64,000 bases of DNA from Candidatus Kaistella beijingensis. GTDB lineage: Bacteria > Bacteroidota > Bacteroidia > Flavobacteriales > Weeksellaceae. Location of the stretch: assembly GCF_020084865.1 (NCBI RefSeq), contig NZ_CP071953.1, positions 992,001 to 1,056,000 of the forward strand. The letters are read 5' to 3'. This document shows, piece by piece, positions 33,267 to 42,011 of the stretch (the stretch's first letter is position 1; every line of letters starts with the position of its first letter). The translations under genes were made by a program, and so were the position numbers. The notes below the pieces were generated by a model, which was not told the DNA's origin, did no database searches, and was given only the letters and a program-made list of their open reading frames with translations.

Positions 33267-35277
33267 AAACCGTATCGACCATTTCCTGTGCACGAATATC
33301 CAAATCCTTTGAAAGAATCGGGAAGAAAAAACGAAGCGGATTTCTCCAAAAATACCTGAAAATTTCTTTATAAATCTCCTTCACCTCACCGAAATTCACA
33401 CTTCGCGAACGGAAAGCCAAAACCATCGACAATCCAAAACTCACCAGAAAATTGAAAAATCCAATCAGAAAAACGGTGATGAATGAAATCCAAAAAGTAT
33501 AAGCAGTTACCGAAAAATCTGCACCGTAAAGACCAAGCGCAAAATTTCCGGATGCAAAAGTGATGTGGCGAATATCCAAATCCAAACCAAGGAAAAGTCC
33601 GATTGGACCTGTAATTCCGAGAAAAATACCAAACCAAAAGTTCGAAATAATTCCCGCCCAATTTTTAGCGTAATAATCTGAAAGTCCTTTTGCCAAATTC
33701 TTTCCAAAGAAATAATTCAAGAACGGATTCTTCTCAATTCTTTTCGGAATGTGATAAAAAACCGAATTATTCCCAACATTTCCCGAAATAATACCCGAAA
33801 GAAACAGGAAAAATCCCGCGATACACGCATGGAAAATCGCTTTCGACTGAATCGGGTCCAAATCCTTTAGAAGTGTTGCCGATTTTTCAAGAGCAAAATT
33901 CTGTTTGAAAAATACATCCAAACCATAAATTATCGCGAGTGCCACAGGAAAAGCAAGCAAAACATTTCCCATAAATGCGATAAACTGCGAACGGAAAAGC
34001 CTTGAAACCAAATGTGCAAAATCCTGATAATTTTTCTTTGTATTTTCTCCTGCGGAAAGCACTTTGGCCATCGTCGCAGCCGTCATTGCAGGTTGTTTTG
34101 TCGCCAAAACGTAATTCATCAAATAAATCATCACAAATCCCATCGCATAATTTAATGAATACAGGATTGCGTGCAAAAAATCACTTCCTGGAAAATAGCT
34201 GTAAAGCATCTTCAAAACGCACAATGCGCCCACAATTATGCCGCCTCCGCTTGCTCGAAAAAACATTTTCAGGTAATCTCTCCGATTGGAAGTAATGTAG
34301 TGAGAACCTGTTTCTGCGGTGTGATTGGTAATCAAATGCGACATCAAAGTGGTGGAATCGGCGAAAAGTTCCTTTAAATTATTCTTGTGAGATTTATAGT
34401 CTAAAATATTGAGGAACAATTGTTTAGAATTTTTTATCACATCACTTTCTTCATTAATCAGCATCACCGAAAGAATATCGTTCATCCTTTCAAGCTGTTG
34501 CCTGATTTTCAACAAAGACTGATTGATTTTTCCCGAAATTCCGTATTTCGCAGAATTTTTAAAAGCAACGGTCACAAAATCCAAACATTGCTGCAAATAA
34601 ACTTTAATCTGCTTGAAATTGACATCTTTGGAATCAATAACAAAATCAGGATTTTCCTTAAAATCTTGATTCAGCACATCAATTTCATTTTGCAGTGCTA
34701 GAAACGGATTGTCAAAATTCCGATATTCAGGAGCCATGTTCAAAACCTCCACTTCCATTGCGTTTCCGATGATTCGCCAAGCTAAAATGTTTAAAGAAAA
34801 CAGCAATTCACGCTTAACTTCCTTTTTCGTAATATAGTCATCTAGCTTTAAAAGTAGGAAAAGTTCATCAAACTGTTCCGCAGAAAGACTTCTGAAAAAT
34901 TCCAAATCCTTTTTTGGCTGCACCGAAATATTGTCCACCAAATACCAAATCGTATCTTCGTTTTCAATATTGGGCAAAAGTTTATCGAGCAAACGTTTTT
35001 TAAGTTCAGGATAGAAAGCGTTTTCTGAAAGAATATTCGCTTCGGTCAGCGACAGATTAAAAGGTTTCCCTTTAAAGAGATTTTTGATGTAATAACTGAA
35101 ATTCTCAGTAACTTCAGGATTTTCTTTCAGAAAATTTAGAAACTCTTCAAAATCGCAATTTCGCAAAACTGGCAGCAAATCAATGAGTGGCTCCATCGAT
35201 TTGGTCTCATTCTTAAAACTGAAATATTTGATAAGAATGTTGCTGAAACTGTCGCTATTTCGGAATTTGAACGCCAT
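33244..35277 (-). CDS. 'Site-specific recombinase' (SpecificRecomb/Gcr) family membrane protein
   Basis: 677 residues from the ATG at 35277, chosen because a -7 box lies 7 bp upstream; a longer frame to 35334 overlaps mtgA. The N-terminal half is soluble and helical. The C-terminal half has about seven membrane helices (from about residue 330: GGGIIVGALCVLKML, LLAFPVALAIIYG, ACIAGFFLFLSGIISG, NFALGLYGADFSVTAYTFW). The pattern fits Pfam SpecificRecomb, named from an old gonococcal report. No recombinase active site is visible and a membrane role is far more likely. Confidence 0.8.
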   Translation of the reverse strand: MAFKFRNSDSFSNILIKYFSFKNETKSMEPLIDLLPVLRNCDFEEFLNFLKENPEVTENFSYYIKNLFKGKPFNLSLTEANILSENAFYPELKKRLLDKLLPNIENEDTIWYLVDNISVQPKKDLEFFRSLSAEQFDELFLLLKLDDYITKKEVKRELLFSLNILAWRIIGNAMEVEVLNMAPEYRNFDNPFLALQNEIDVLNQDFKENPDFVIDSKDVNFKQIKVYLQQCLDFVTVAFKNSAKYGISGKINQSLLKIRQQLERMNDILSVMLINEESDVIKNSKQLFLNILDYKSHKNNLKELFADSTTLMSHLITNHTAETGSHYITSNRRDYLKMFFRASGGGIIVGALCVLKMLYSYFPGSDFLHAILYSLNYAMGFVMIYLMNYVLATKQPAMTAATMAKVLSAGENTKKNYQDFAHLVSRLFRSQFIAFMGNVLLAFPVALAIIYGLDVFFKQNFALEKSATLLKDLDPIQSKAIFHACIAGFFLFLSGIISGNVGNNSVFYHIPKRIEKNPFLNYFFGKNLAKGLSDYYAKNWAGIISNFWFGIFLGITGPIGLFLGLDLDIRHITFASGNFALGLYGADFSVTAYTFWISFITVFLIGFFNFLVSFGLSMVLAFRSRSVNFGEVKEIYKEIFRYFWRNPLRFFFPILSKDLDIRAQEMVDTVSTKSEDH

Positions 35278-35284
35278 ATCTGCG

Positions 35285-35292
35285 CAAAGATA
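35285..35292 (-). promoter_or_regulatory. -7 promoter box, leaderless gene at 35277
   Basis: Minus-strand TATCTTTG ends 7 bp before the ATG, so the transcript probably begins at or near the start codon. Confidence 0.55.
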
Positions 35293-35294
35293 AA

Positions 35295-35939
35295 TTATTT
35301 CAGACTTACATTGTTCATTTGGCGAATAATCCAATTGTGCTTTTTGTTCAAATATGCTGAAGGATTTTTTGGGTCGTATTTTTTCGGATTAGGTAAAATC
35401 GTGGCAATCCACGCTGCTTCACTTTTGGTTAAATCTTTAGACTTTTTGTTGAAATAATATTCGGAAGCAGCCTCCACGCCGAAAACTCCGCGTCCCATTT
35501 CGATGGAATTCAAATATCGTTCAAGAATCACGTCTTTTCCCCAAACCAATTCGATGATAAAGGTATAAACCGTTTCAAAACCCTTTCTAATCCAACTTCT
35601 ACCCTGCCAAAGAAAAATATTTTTTGCAGTTTGTTGGGAAATCGTACTTCCGCCACGAAGTTTTTTTCCTGCGCCGTTATGCTCCATCGCTTTTTGAATC
35701 GCCTTATAATCAAAACCGTTGTGATTAAAGAAATTTTGGTCTTCAGAAGCAATAACCGCTCTTTTCACATGATCGCCCATTTCATCATAGGAAATATAAT
35801 CTCTTTTCAGTTTCCCAAACTCAAAAAGCCCTGAAATTTGGGTTAAAGTAATCGGCGGATTAAAAAATTTACCCCAAAAAATGAAGAGAATATTAGCTAG
35901 AATGAGGATGTATATTAGTTTTTTGATTTTATTCCACAT
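35295..35939 (-). CDS. mtgA: Monofunctional peptidoglycan transglycosylase
   Basis: 214-residue GT51 enzyme with one N-terminal membrane anchor (IYILILANILFIFWG). The catalytic Glu is in VIASEDQNFFNHNG; GGSTISQQTAKNIFLWQGR and ILERYLNSIEMGRGVFGVEAASEYYF are the further GT51 motifs. It polymerises lipid II into glycan strands without a penicillin-binding transpeptidase domain. A heptamer array fills the interval from its -7 box to the start codon. Confidence 0.95.
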   Translation of the reverse strand: MWNKIKKLIYILILANILFIFWGKFFNPPITLTQISGLFEFGKLKRDYISYDEMGDHVKRAVIASEDQNFFNHNGFDYKAIQKAMEHNGAGKKLRGGSTISQQTAKNIFLWQGRSWIRKGFETVYTFIIELVWGKDVILERYLNSIEMGRGVFGVEAASEYYFNKKSKDLTKSEAAWIATILPNPKKYDPKNPSAYLNKKHNWIIRQMNNVSLK

Positions 35940-35940
35940 A

Positions 35941-35975
35941 TTTAATGAGTAATGAGTAATGGGTAATAGGCAATA
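35941..35975 (-). repeat. 7-bp array forming the mtgA 5' UTR
   Basis: Minus-strand units TATTGCC, TATTACC, CATTACT, CATTACT, CATTAAA. It lies between the -7 box and the ATG. Confidence 0.7.
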
Positions 35976-35979
35976 ACTG

Positions 35980-35987
35980 CAAAAGTA
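35980..35987 (-). promoter_or_regulatory. -7 promoter box for mtgA
   Basis: Minus-strand TACTTTTG, directly followed by the heptamer array. Confidence 0.55.
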
Positions 35988-36044
35988 AGAAATTTGTTAA
36001 GCTACAAAATTTTGAATATTGAATCTTTAATATTAAATTTTGAA

Positions 36045-37091
36045 TTACTTCAATTCTTTCATATAAGTTAAAATATAATCGGGAAGAAATTCGGGGTGGA
36101 AAATTTTGATGTAATCTTTCAGGATTAAATCGGCCCGAACTACACCACTTTCGAAATAATCGTTGGATTTTCCTTTTTCTCTTCCTGTAACGGTGTAGAT
36201 TTTTCCTTTGTTAAATACGTTCATTTTTGCATAATTGGGATTGATTTGCAGCAACTCTTTTTTGGTTTGATGATTTCCTGCATTTACCCAAAACTGTGCA
36301 TCTTTCGCTTTAGTAAAAACTTCTTCAAAACTCATCGGAACCGCTTTTGATTCTCGATTTTCAGCATTTATATATTTGGCGTTTGCATCGGAAACCAACT
36401 GTGCAAAATTGGTTTTTCCGCCGGGAAGAAACCACTGATTTCCATAAATTTCGTTGGTTAAAACCGTTGGCTTCGATTGGGATTTTTTAGCTAAAGTTTT
36501 TAATGAATCATAACTTTTTTCAATTTCGTTAAATCTTGAAAACGCATTTTTCTCCGCACCTAAAAGTTTCCCGAAAACCAGAAGATATTTCGATTTCTCC
36601 AAAGGATTTTGTTCTAAATATTCATCCAAAAAAATCAATTCGATTCCGTTTTTTTTCAGCAAATCGTAGGTATTTTCAAAAGTTGCGATGTAATTGGTGA
36701 AAATGGCATCAGGTTTTAAGGCGATGATTTTTTCGACATCATATTTCTGTTCGTTCCCGATGTTAAGAATTTTTCCATCATCAATCAATTGATGAACTTC
36801 ATCTGAAAAAACATATTCAGGACTTGAAATCCCGATAATTTTACCCTCCAAACCAAGTTCCGTGAAATAACCAACTAAACTTGCGTTCAGTAACATCACT
36901 TTTTTAAAAGGAATTTTTGAATTCGGAATCTCATAATCAAACTTTCCTGATTTTAATTTAAGAACATTTCCATCTTCCTTAAACTGAACATTTTCCGAGA
37001 TTTTTTGCCAATCGTTTGAAATTTTTGGGGATTCTTTTTTACACGAGAAAAGTGAAAAAAGTGCGAGAAATAGAAAAAAGTAGGTTTTCAT
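36045..37091 (-). CDS. ABC transporter substrate-binding lipoprotein (iron-complex/cobalamin type)
   Basis: 348 residues; MKTYFFLFLALFSLFSCKKE is a lipoprotein signal with the Cys at about 17. The TroA/BtuF-like fold is seen in KIIGISSPEYVF, VEKIIALKPDAIFTNYIA, LIFLDEYLEQNPLEKSKYLLVFGKLLG and the late FNKGKIYTVTGREKGKSNDYFESGVVRADLILKD. Such proteins bind siderophore, heme or cobalamin. No permease or ATPase is adjacent, so the ligand is not indicated. Confidence 0.88.
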   Translation of the reverse strand: MKTYFFLFLALFSLFSCKKESPKISNDWQKISENVQFKEDGNVLKLKSGKFDYEIPNSKIPFKKVMLLNASLVGYFTELGLEGKIIGISSPEYVFSDEVHQLIDDGKILNIGNEQKYDVEKIIALKPDAIFTNYIATFENTYDLLKKNGIELIFLDEYLEQNPLEKSKYLLVFGKLLGAEKNAFSRFNEIEKSYDSLKTLAKKSQSKPTVLTNEIYGNQWFLPGGKTNFAQLVSDANAKYINAENRESKAVPMSFEEVFTKAKDAQFWVNAGNHQTKKELLQINPNYAKMNVFNKGKIYTVTGREKGKSNDYFESGVVRADLILKDYIKIFHPEFLPDYILTYMKELK

Positions 37092-37115
37092 TCATCAAAG
37101 AAAACAAAAAAGTGT

Positions 37116-37123
37116 TATATTTG
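37116..37123 (+). promoter_or_regulatory. -7 promoter box for tRNA-Arg
   Basis: TATATTTG, 14 bp before the mature tRNA 5' end. Confidence 0.7.
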
Positions 37124-37137
37124 CAAACCAAAAATCG

Positions 37138-37211
37138 GGGCTCGTGGCGCAACTGAATAGCGCATCTGATTACGGCTCAGAAGGTTACAGGTTTGAATCC
37201 TGTCGAGCTCA
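37138..37211 (+). tRNA. tRNA-Arg (anticodon ACG)
   Basis: Acceptor stem GGGCTCG pairs with CGAGCTC (with one G-U). The anticodon stem TCTGA/TCAGA encloses the loop TTACGGC with anticodon ACG. The T-arm ends in GTTTGAATCC. CCA is not encoded. The wobble A would need TadA deamination to inosine. It has its own promoter and terminator. Confidence 0.96.
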
Positions 37212-37212
37212 C

Positions 37213-37244
37213 AAAAAACTTTGCAGAATCTGCAAAGTTTTTTT
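37213..37244 (+). terminator. Terminator of tRNA-Arg
   Basis: ACTTTGCAGA (37218-37227) and TCTGCAAAGT (37229-37238) form a nearly loop-free palindrome flanked by A and T runs. Confidence 0.85.
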
Positions 37245-37259
37245 ATTTATTTTTGACTC

Positions 37260-38477
37260 ATGAAGCATCTTGTCATCATCGGAACTGTTTTTCCTGAACC
37301 CAATTCTACCGCTGCTGGAAAGCGGATGCTTCAACTCATCGATTTTTTTCAACAGGAAAAATTCAAGGTTTCATTTTTATCGGCGGCTTCTTTTTCAGAG
37401 CATAGTTTTGATTTAAATTCTAAAGAAATTGAAGCTTACACGATAAAACTAAATGACTCTTCATTTGAAAATTTAATTGCCGAACTCAATCCCCACATCG
37501 TAATTTTTGACCGGTTTACGTCCGAAGAACAGTTTGGTTGGAAAGTTTCTGAAATCTGTCCAAATGCCGTGAAAATTTTGGATACGGAAGATTTGCATTT
37601 TTTGCGAAAAGCGAGAGAAACTGCCTTTAAACAAAATCGTAAACTTGATGATCAAGATTTGCTGAACGATATTTTTAAAAGAGAAATCGCTTCAATCCTT
37701 CGTTGTGATTTATCGTTAATTATCTCGGAATATGAAATGGATTTGCTCACCGAAAAATTTAAAATTGACAAACAGATTCTTTACTATCTTCCACTTTTTG
37801 CAGAAGTAAAGCCGTCTTCATTTTCTTTCTCGGAAAGGAAAAATTTTATCAGCATCGGGAATTTTTTGCACGAACCCAATTGGCAAACCGTTTTGAAATT
37901 AAAAAAATTGTGGCCGAAAATTAAAAGTAAATTACCTGAAGCAGAACTTCATATTTACGGAGCTTACGCCACTCACAAAGCGTTACAACTTCATAATGAA
38001 AGAGAAGGTTTTTTAATTAAAGGAAGAGTTGAAAATGTAGAAAAAGTATTTTCCGAATCCAAAGTTTTACTTGCGCCAATTCCTTTCGGAGCAGGGATTA
38101 AAGGGAAATTATTGGAAAGTATGCAATATGGTTTACCTAATGTGACTTCCACGATTGGAGCAGAAGGTATGAATGGAAATTTACCCTGGAACGGGTTTGT
38201 TTGTGATGATGAAAATGAGTTTGTTGAAAAATCTGTTTCACTATATCAAAAGGATTCCGACTGGCTTCAATTACAGAAAAAAGGATTTGAAATCATTGAA
38301 AAACGTTTCAAAAAAGAGCATTTTCTTCAAAAATTTTCGGAAAGACTAAATGAAATGTCAAACAATTTGGAAAAGCACAGAAACGCCAATTTTCTTGGGC
38401 AGATTTTGCAGCATCATAGCTTGCAAAGTACAAAATATTTGGGAAAATGGATTGAGAAGAAAAATAAAAACGCTTAA
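37260..38477 (+). CDS. Glycosyltransferase (GT-B fold, group 1-like)
   Basis: 405 residues. The N-terminus MKHLVIIGTVFPEPNSTAAGKRM is the acceptor loop and the C-terminal domain has FISIGNFLHEPNWQTVLKLKK, AELHIYGAY and the donor loop LAPIPFGAGIKGKLLESMQYGLPNVTS with the conserved Glu. Substrate unknown. It stands alone between tRNA-Arg and prmA. Confidence 0.85.
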   Translation: MKHLVIIGTVFPEPNSTAAGKRMLQLIDFFQQEKFKVSFLSAASFSEHSFDLNSKEIEAYTIKLNDSSFENLIAELNPHIVIFDRFTSEEQFGWKVSEICPNAVKILDTEDLHFLRKARETAFKQNRKLDDQDLLNDIFKREIASILRCDLSLIISEYEMDLLTEKFKIDKQILYYLPLFAEVKPSSFSFSERKNFISIGNFLHEPNWQTVLKLKKLWPKIKSKLPEAELHIYGAYATHKALQLHNEREGFLIKGRVENVEKVFSESKVLLAPIPFGAGIKGKLLESMQYGLPNVTSTIGAEGMNGNLPWNGFVCDDENEFVEKSVSLYQKDSDWLQLQKKGFEIIEKRFKKEHFLQKFSERLNEMSNNLEKHRNANFLGQILQHHSLQSTKYLGKWIEKKNKNA

Positions 38478-38485
38478 CTTATTCT

Positions 38486-38512
38486 CGCAGATTTCGCAAA
38501 TTACGCAGATTT
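38486..38512 (+). repeat. 9-bp array downstream of prmA
   Basis: CGCAGATTT, CGCAAATTA, CGCAGATTT. A sister array lies at 39393-39419 on the other side of prmA. Confidence 0.65.
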
Positions 38513-38526
38513 TATTTTGCCGACTA

Positions 38527-39354
38527 TTATTTTTCTAAAAGCAAACTCACCCATTCTTCTCTTTGAAGTTTCTTTTTCAAAGTCAGATTTTGCTGGGTGC
38601 AAACTTCTAAAATATCATCTACATCGAAGAAACACAATCCTGAAAGAAGAAGTTGACCGCCATCATTCAAAACGGAAACGTAAGTCGGAATATCGGAAAT
38701 CAAAATATTTCTATTGATGTTTGCTAAAATAATATCGAACTTTTCTTTGCCTAAATTTTCCGCAGTTCCTTGAGAAACTTCAAGCTCTACTCCATTTCTT
38801 TCAGCGTTTTCGACGGAATTTTCAACGGACCATTCGTCGATGTCGATGGCGAGGGTTTTTCCTGCTCCTTTTTGCTTGGCGAAAATAGCGAGAACGGAAG
38901 TTCCGCATCCCATATCGAGAACCGCTTTATTTTGGAAATCCAAATCGAGCATTTGCTGAATCATCAAATAAGTTGTAGCATGATGACCTGTTCCGAAAGA
39001 CATTTTGGGTTGAATAATAATTTCATGAGTAAGGTTTTGATTTTCATGAAATTCCGCCCGAATTGAAACTTGATTTTCAACGTTGATTGGCGAAAAGTTT
39101 TTTTCCCATTCCTCGTTCCAATTGATGTTTGGCATTTCTTGGAACGTATACGAAATTTTCACTTCATCATTTTTAAAGAGATTAATTTCTTTTAATTGAT
39201 TTTCGTTGAACAAATCTTTTTGAATGTATCCCAAAATTCCGTCGTGTTCCTCGGTGAAACTGTCGAAACCGATTTCGATGAGTTCTGCCATCAGGATTTC
39301 GTTCCAAGGTTGAAGTGGGAAAATTTTGAAGTTGAATTCTAGGTAATTGTTCAT
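38527..39354 (-). CDS. prmA: Ribosomal protein L11 methyltransferase
   Basis: 275 residues. The N-terminal substrate domain (1-100) is followed by the SAM domain with PKMSFGTGHHATTYLMIQ, VLDMGCGTSVLAIFA and the FDIILANINRNIL motif. It trimethylates L11 lysines. A -7 box (39368-39375) stands 13 bp upstream. It is flanked on both sides by the same nonamer repeat. Confidence 0.95.
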   Translation of the reverse strand: MNNYLEFNFKIFPLQPWNEILMAELIEIGFDSFTEEHDGILGYIQKDLFNENQLKEINLFKNDEVKISYTFQEMPNINWNEEWEKNFSPINVENQVSIRAEFHENQNLTHEIIIQPKMSFGTGHHATTYLMIQQMLDLDFQNKAVLDMGCGTSVLAIFAKQKGAGKTLAIDIDEWSVENSVENAERNGVELEVSQGTAENLGKEKFDIILANINRNILISDIPTYVSVLNDGGQLLLSGLCFFDVDDILEVCTQQNLTLKKKLQREEWVSLLLEK

Positions 39355-39367
39355 GTGAAAATTTTTG

Positions 39368-39375
39368 CAAAAATA
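39368..39375 (-). promoter_or_regulatory. -7 promoter box for prmA
   Basis: Minus-strand TATTTTTG. Confidence 0.6.
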
Positions 39376-39392
39376 CAGAATTTTATGGTTCT

Positions 39393-39419
39393 CGCAGATT
39401 TGGCGAATTGCGCAGATTT
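39393..39419 (+). repeat. 9-bp array upstream of prmA
   Basis: CGCAGATTT, GGCGAATTG, CGCAGATTT; the same unit and same orientation as 38486-38512. Confidence 0.65.
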
Positions 39420-39556
39420 TCTTTATGTAAAGTGATATTGATTTAAAAAATACTCTTCAAATAATATGAAATTGCGCCCCAGATTGACTCTCTTACTTTA
39501 TATTTTTAATAGAATCATCTAAACCCGTTCCTCATTTTGAACGGCATGTTTGAGCT

Positions 39557-39595
39557 CTTTTTTTCGGCGGCGGCTTCGCCGCCGCCGAAAAAAAG
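39557..39595. repeat. TTC-loop GC hairpin
   Basis: An 18-bp perfect stem (39557-39574 with 39578-39595) of T7, CGG and GGCGGC units around a TTC triloop. It resembles the core of the element at 20356-20388, but the flanks differ (AACGGCATGTTTGAGC on the left, GCGAGTATTGAGAGC on the right). Confidence 0.75.
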
Positions 39596-39627
39596 CGAGT
39601 ATTGAGAGCTGATTGTACGCCCAAAAA

Positions 39628-40629
39628 CTACTTGTGAAAGTGAGTCGGAAACGCTTCTTCAGGTTTCATCCTTAAGACATTCAGTAAAAACCAAGATTTT
39701 AGAAATCCGTATCCGTAAGAAAACATCTGAATGTAGGTCGAAATAATCGCCATTGCAGCAATGCTGATATTTTTGGTTTTGTAGAGTGCGTGGAAGAAAA
39801 CGAGGAACGTGTAAAGTCCGTACATCGCCATGATAAAGCCTTTTCCGAAGAGGAAATACTCGATGAATCCGAGAATGTAGCCAATTAAAAACAGCGACGG
39901 AAAGGCGAACGAAATTTTCACATAATTTGGATGTCGCTGATTGAGAATGGGTCGCGCGCAACCGAATTGATACACCTGTTTCGAGAATTTTCCAAAATTG
40001 ACGCGGCGTTTATGGTAAACCCCGATATTATCGAAAAACGCAGTAATGAAACCGTTTTCCCAAAGTGTCATGGATAAATCGGGATCTTCGCCGATTCGCA
40101 TTTCGGAGAAACCGCCCACTTTTTCGAAGGCGGATTTTTTCACGCCCATGTTGAAACTTCGGGGCTGAAATTTGGTGACGGCTTTTTTACTTCCACGAAT
40201 TCCGCCCGTTGTGAAAACCGAGGTCATGGAATAGGAAATCGCTTTCTGCATGAGGTTGAAACCTTTGTGCACTTTGTCTGCACCACCGAACGCGTCACAC
40301 GGCATTTCAGAAATATTTTTTTTAATGTTTTCGATGTAGCCTTTTTCCACAATCACATCGGAATCCACAAAAACAAGCCAATCGTTTTTTGCTCTTCTTG
40401 CACCGTAATTTCTCGTCAAACCCGGTCCTGAATTGTCTTTCCGGAAAAATTGAATATTTAGCGTTTCTTTGAAAAGTTCCACCGTTGGTCTTAAATCAAT
40501 CAAGGAACCGTCGTCAACAATAATCACCTCGAAATCTTTGTCGGTTTGGTGCGACAAGGAAGTGAGCAACTCGAAAAGTTCGTCTTTGCGGTTGAATATG
40601 GCGATGATGAGGGAGATGGTTTTTTTCAA
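39628..40629 (-). CDS. Glycosyltransferase family 2
   Basis: 333-residue GT-A enzyme: ISLIIAIFNRKDELFELLTSL, VIIVDDGS, and the metal-binding FVDSDVIVEKG with the GEDPDLSMTLWENGF catalytic region. Two to three membrane helices near the C-terminus (FPSLFLIGYILGFIEYFLFG) suggest action on a lipid-linked acceptor. Monocistronic; an octamer array lies directly upstream of the start. Confidence 0.88.
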   Translation of the reverse strand: MKKTISLIIAIFNRKDELFELLTSLSHQTDKDFEVIIVDDGSLIDLRPTVELFKETLNIQFFRKDNSGPGLTRNYGARRAKNDWLVFVDSDVIVEKGYIENIKKNISEMPCDAFGGADKVHKGFNLMQKAISYSMTSVFTTGGIRGSKKAVTKFQPRSFNMGVKKSAFEKVGGFSEMRIGEDPDLSMTLWENGFITAFFDNIGVYHKRRVNFGKFSKQVYQFGCARPILNQRHPNYVKISFAFPSLFLIGYILGFIEYFLFGKGFIMAMYGLYTFLVFFHALYKTKNISIAAMAIISTYIQMFSYGYGFLKSWFLLNVLRMKPEEAFPTHFHK

Positions 40630-40632
40630 ATT

Positions 40633-40672
40633 GTGGGTGTGTTGGTAAGTGGGTGTGTTTGAGGGTTTGAAT
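40633..40672 (-). repeat. 8-bp array upstream of the GT2 gene
   Basis: Minus-strand octamers ATTCAAAC, CCTCAAAC, ACACCCAC, TTACCAAC, ACACCCAC. The family is shared with 55410-55449 and 59508-59547. Confidence 0.75.
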
Positions 40673-40683
40673 ATTTCTTAAAA

Positions 40684-40738
40684 ACCCCGTCAAAAATTTC
40701 TGCTAAATTTTTGCCACCCCTCTGAAAGAGGGGAATCC
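40684..40738. repeat. 53-bp dispersed repeat, copy 2
   Basis: Homologous to 21515-21567. The right end CCCCTCTGAAAGAGGGG is itself a hairpin (CCCCTCT/AGAGGGG). Confidence 0.7.
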
Positions 40739-40747
40739 CTTCTAATT

Positions 40748-41911
40748 TTACTTTTGTTCTAATTTATGTACTTTTTTCGTTCCTTCATACATTTCGTACT
40801 GCATGAAACGACACTCTAATTTTCCGTTGAACAGTTTGATTTTTCGGGATGGCCGCAAACCTATTTTTTTCACCGCCTCCAAATCGGAAGTGATCATCCA
40901 CGCCAAAGTATTTGGATAACCTTGCTTGAAGGTGTCGCCGATTTTTTTATAGAATTCTTCGTCATTAATTTCAATTCTTTCGTCATAAGGCGGATTGAAA
41001 ACCATCATCAAAGGGAAAAGTTCTTTCCTGGAATCAAAGAAATCCTGTTTTTTCACTTCGATTACATCTTCCATTTCTGCGGCTTCGATGTTGATTTTCG
41101 CAGCATTCAACATTTTGGAATCGATGTCGTACCCAACGATTTTTCCCGTGAATTCTTTAACCCTGTTAATTCGGAATTCCTTTATTTTTTGAAAAAGTTC
41201 TTCATCATAATTTTTCCAATTTTGGAAAGCGAATTTTTTTCTGAAAATCTGTGCAGGTAAATCCATCGCAATCATGGCGGCTTCAATCAACAAAGTACCG
41301 GAACCACACATTGGATCGAGGAAGTTCCCTTTTCCGTCCCAACCGGCAAGCTGCAGCATTCCCGAAGCTAAAACTTCATTTAATGGTGCTTCACCTTGTT
41401 CTTTTCGGTAACCTCTTTTGAATAACGGATCGCCTGAAGAATCGAGAGAAATCGTCACCAATTCTCGGTCAATGTGGAGATGAAATTTAATGTCAGGATT
41501 TTTAGGATCAACATCGGGTCTTCTTCTATATTTAAACTTGAAATAATCAGCAATTGCATCTTTCATTTTCAAAGACATGAATTTTGAATGTTTGAATCTT
41601 TCGGAATAAACCGTAGCATCAATCGCGAAAGTTTGATCCACATTCATATATTCATCCCACGGAAAATCGAAAAGCTTATCGTAAAAACGGTTCTCGTCCC
41701 ATGCTTTAAAAGTGAGAATAGGAATGATAATTTTCAACGCCGTTCTCGCCGAATAATTGATTTTATAAAGAAAACCGAGGTCGCCTTCACAATTCACGGC
41801 GCGGTTTTTCACTTCGACGTTTGTTCCGCCGAGTTTTTTGATTTCTGCAGCCAAAACTTCTTCGAGACCGAAAAAAGTTTTGATCTGTATTAGGAGATTT
41901 TCTGTATTCAT
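40748..41911 (-). CDS. THUMP-domain RNA methyltransferase (RlmL/UPF0020 type)
   Basis: 387 residues from the ATG at 41911 (MNTENLLIQIKTFFGLEEVLAAEI); an ATG three codons up is possible. The THUMP domain (about 50-160) precedes the methylase domain with GNFLDPMCGSGTLLIEAAM and the catalytic FNPPYDERI, indicating N-methylation of a guanine. RlmL N-terminal type (23S m2G2445) is the closest known activity, but the exact target is not fixed by sequence. A heptamer array lies between its -7 box (41990-41997) and start. Confidence 0.88.
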   Translation of the reverse strand: MNTENLLIQIKTFFGLEEVLAAEIKKLGGTNVEVKNRAVNCEGDLGFLYKINYSARTALKIIIPILTFKAWDENRFYDKLFDFPWDEYMNVDQTFAIDATVYSERFKHSKFMSLKMKDAIADYFKFKYRRRPDVDPKNPDIKFHLHIDRELVTISLDSSGDPLFKRGYRKEQGEAPLNEVLASGMLQLAGWDGKGNFLDPMCGSGTLLIEAAMIAMDLPAQIFRKKFAFQNWKNYDEELFQKIKEFRINRVKEFTGKIVGYDIDSKMLNAAKINIEAAEMEDVIEVKKQDFFDSRKELFPLMMVFNPPYDERIEINDEEFYKKIGDTFKQGYPNTLAWMITSDLEAVKKIGLRPSRKIKLFNGKLECRFMQYEMYEGTKKVHKLEQK

Positions 41912-41921
41912 AAATTGCATT

Positions 41922-41977
41922 CAGCTTTTGCTTTCTGCTTTCTGCAAATACTGATTGCCGAAAGCTGACCGCGGAAA
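41922..41977. repeat. 7-bp array in the leader of the THUMP methylase
   Basis: Eight heptamers, including CAGCTTT, TGCTTTC twice, GCCGAAA, GCTGACC, GCGGAAA. The left units are reverse complements of the right ones, so the array can fold on itself. Units match those at 4104-4138. Confidence 0.7.
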
Positions 41978-41989
41978 GCGATTAATCGA

Positions 41990-41997
41990 CAAATTTA
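41990..41997 (-). promoter_or_regulatory. -7 promoter box for the THUMP methylase
   Basis: Minus-strand TAAATTTG. The rightward promoter for the next gene lies 2 bp away, back to back. Confidence 0.55.
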
Positions 41998-41999
41998 GT

Positions 42000-42007
42000 T
42001 ATTTTTG
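42000..42007 (+). promoter_or_regulatory. -7 promoter box, leaderless methyltransferase
   Basis: TATTTTTG ends only 4 bp before the ATG at 42012, implying a transcript without leader. Confidence 0.6.
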
Positions 42008-42011
42008 CACA

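Noticed and set aside
33244..35277. True site-specific recombinase
   Set aside because: The family name is historical; the protein has about seven membrane helices and no Tyr or Ser recombinase signature.
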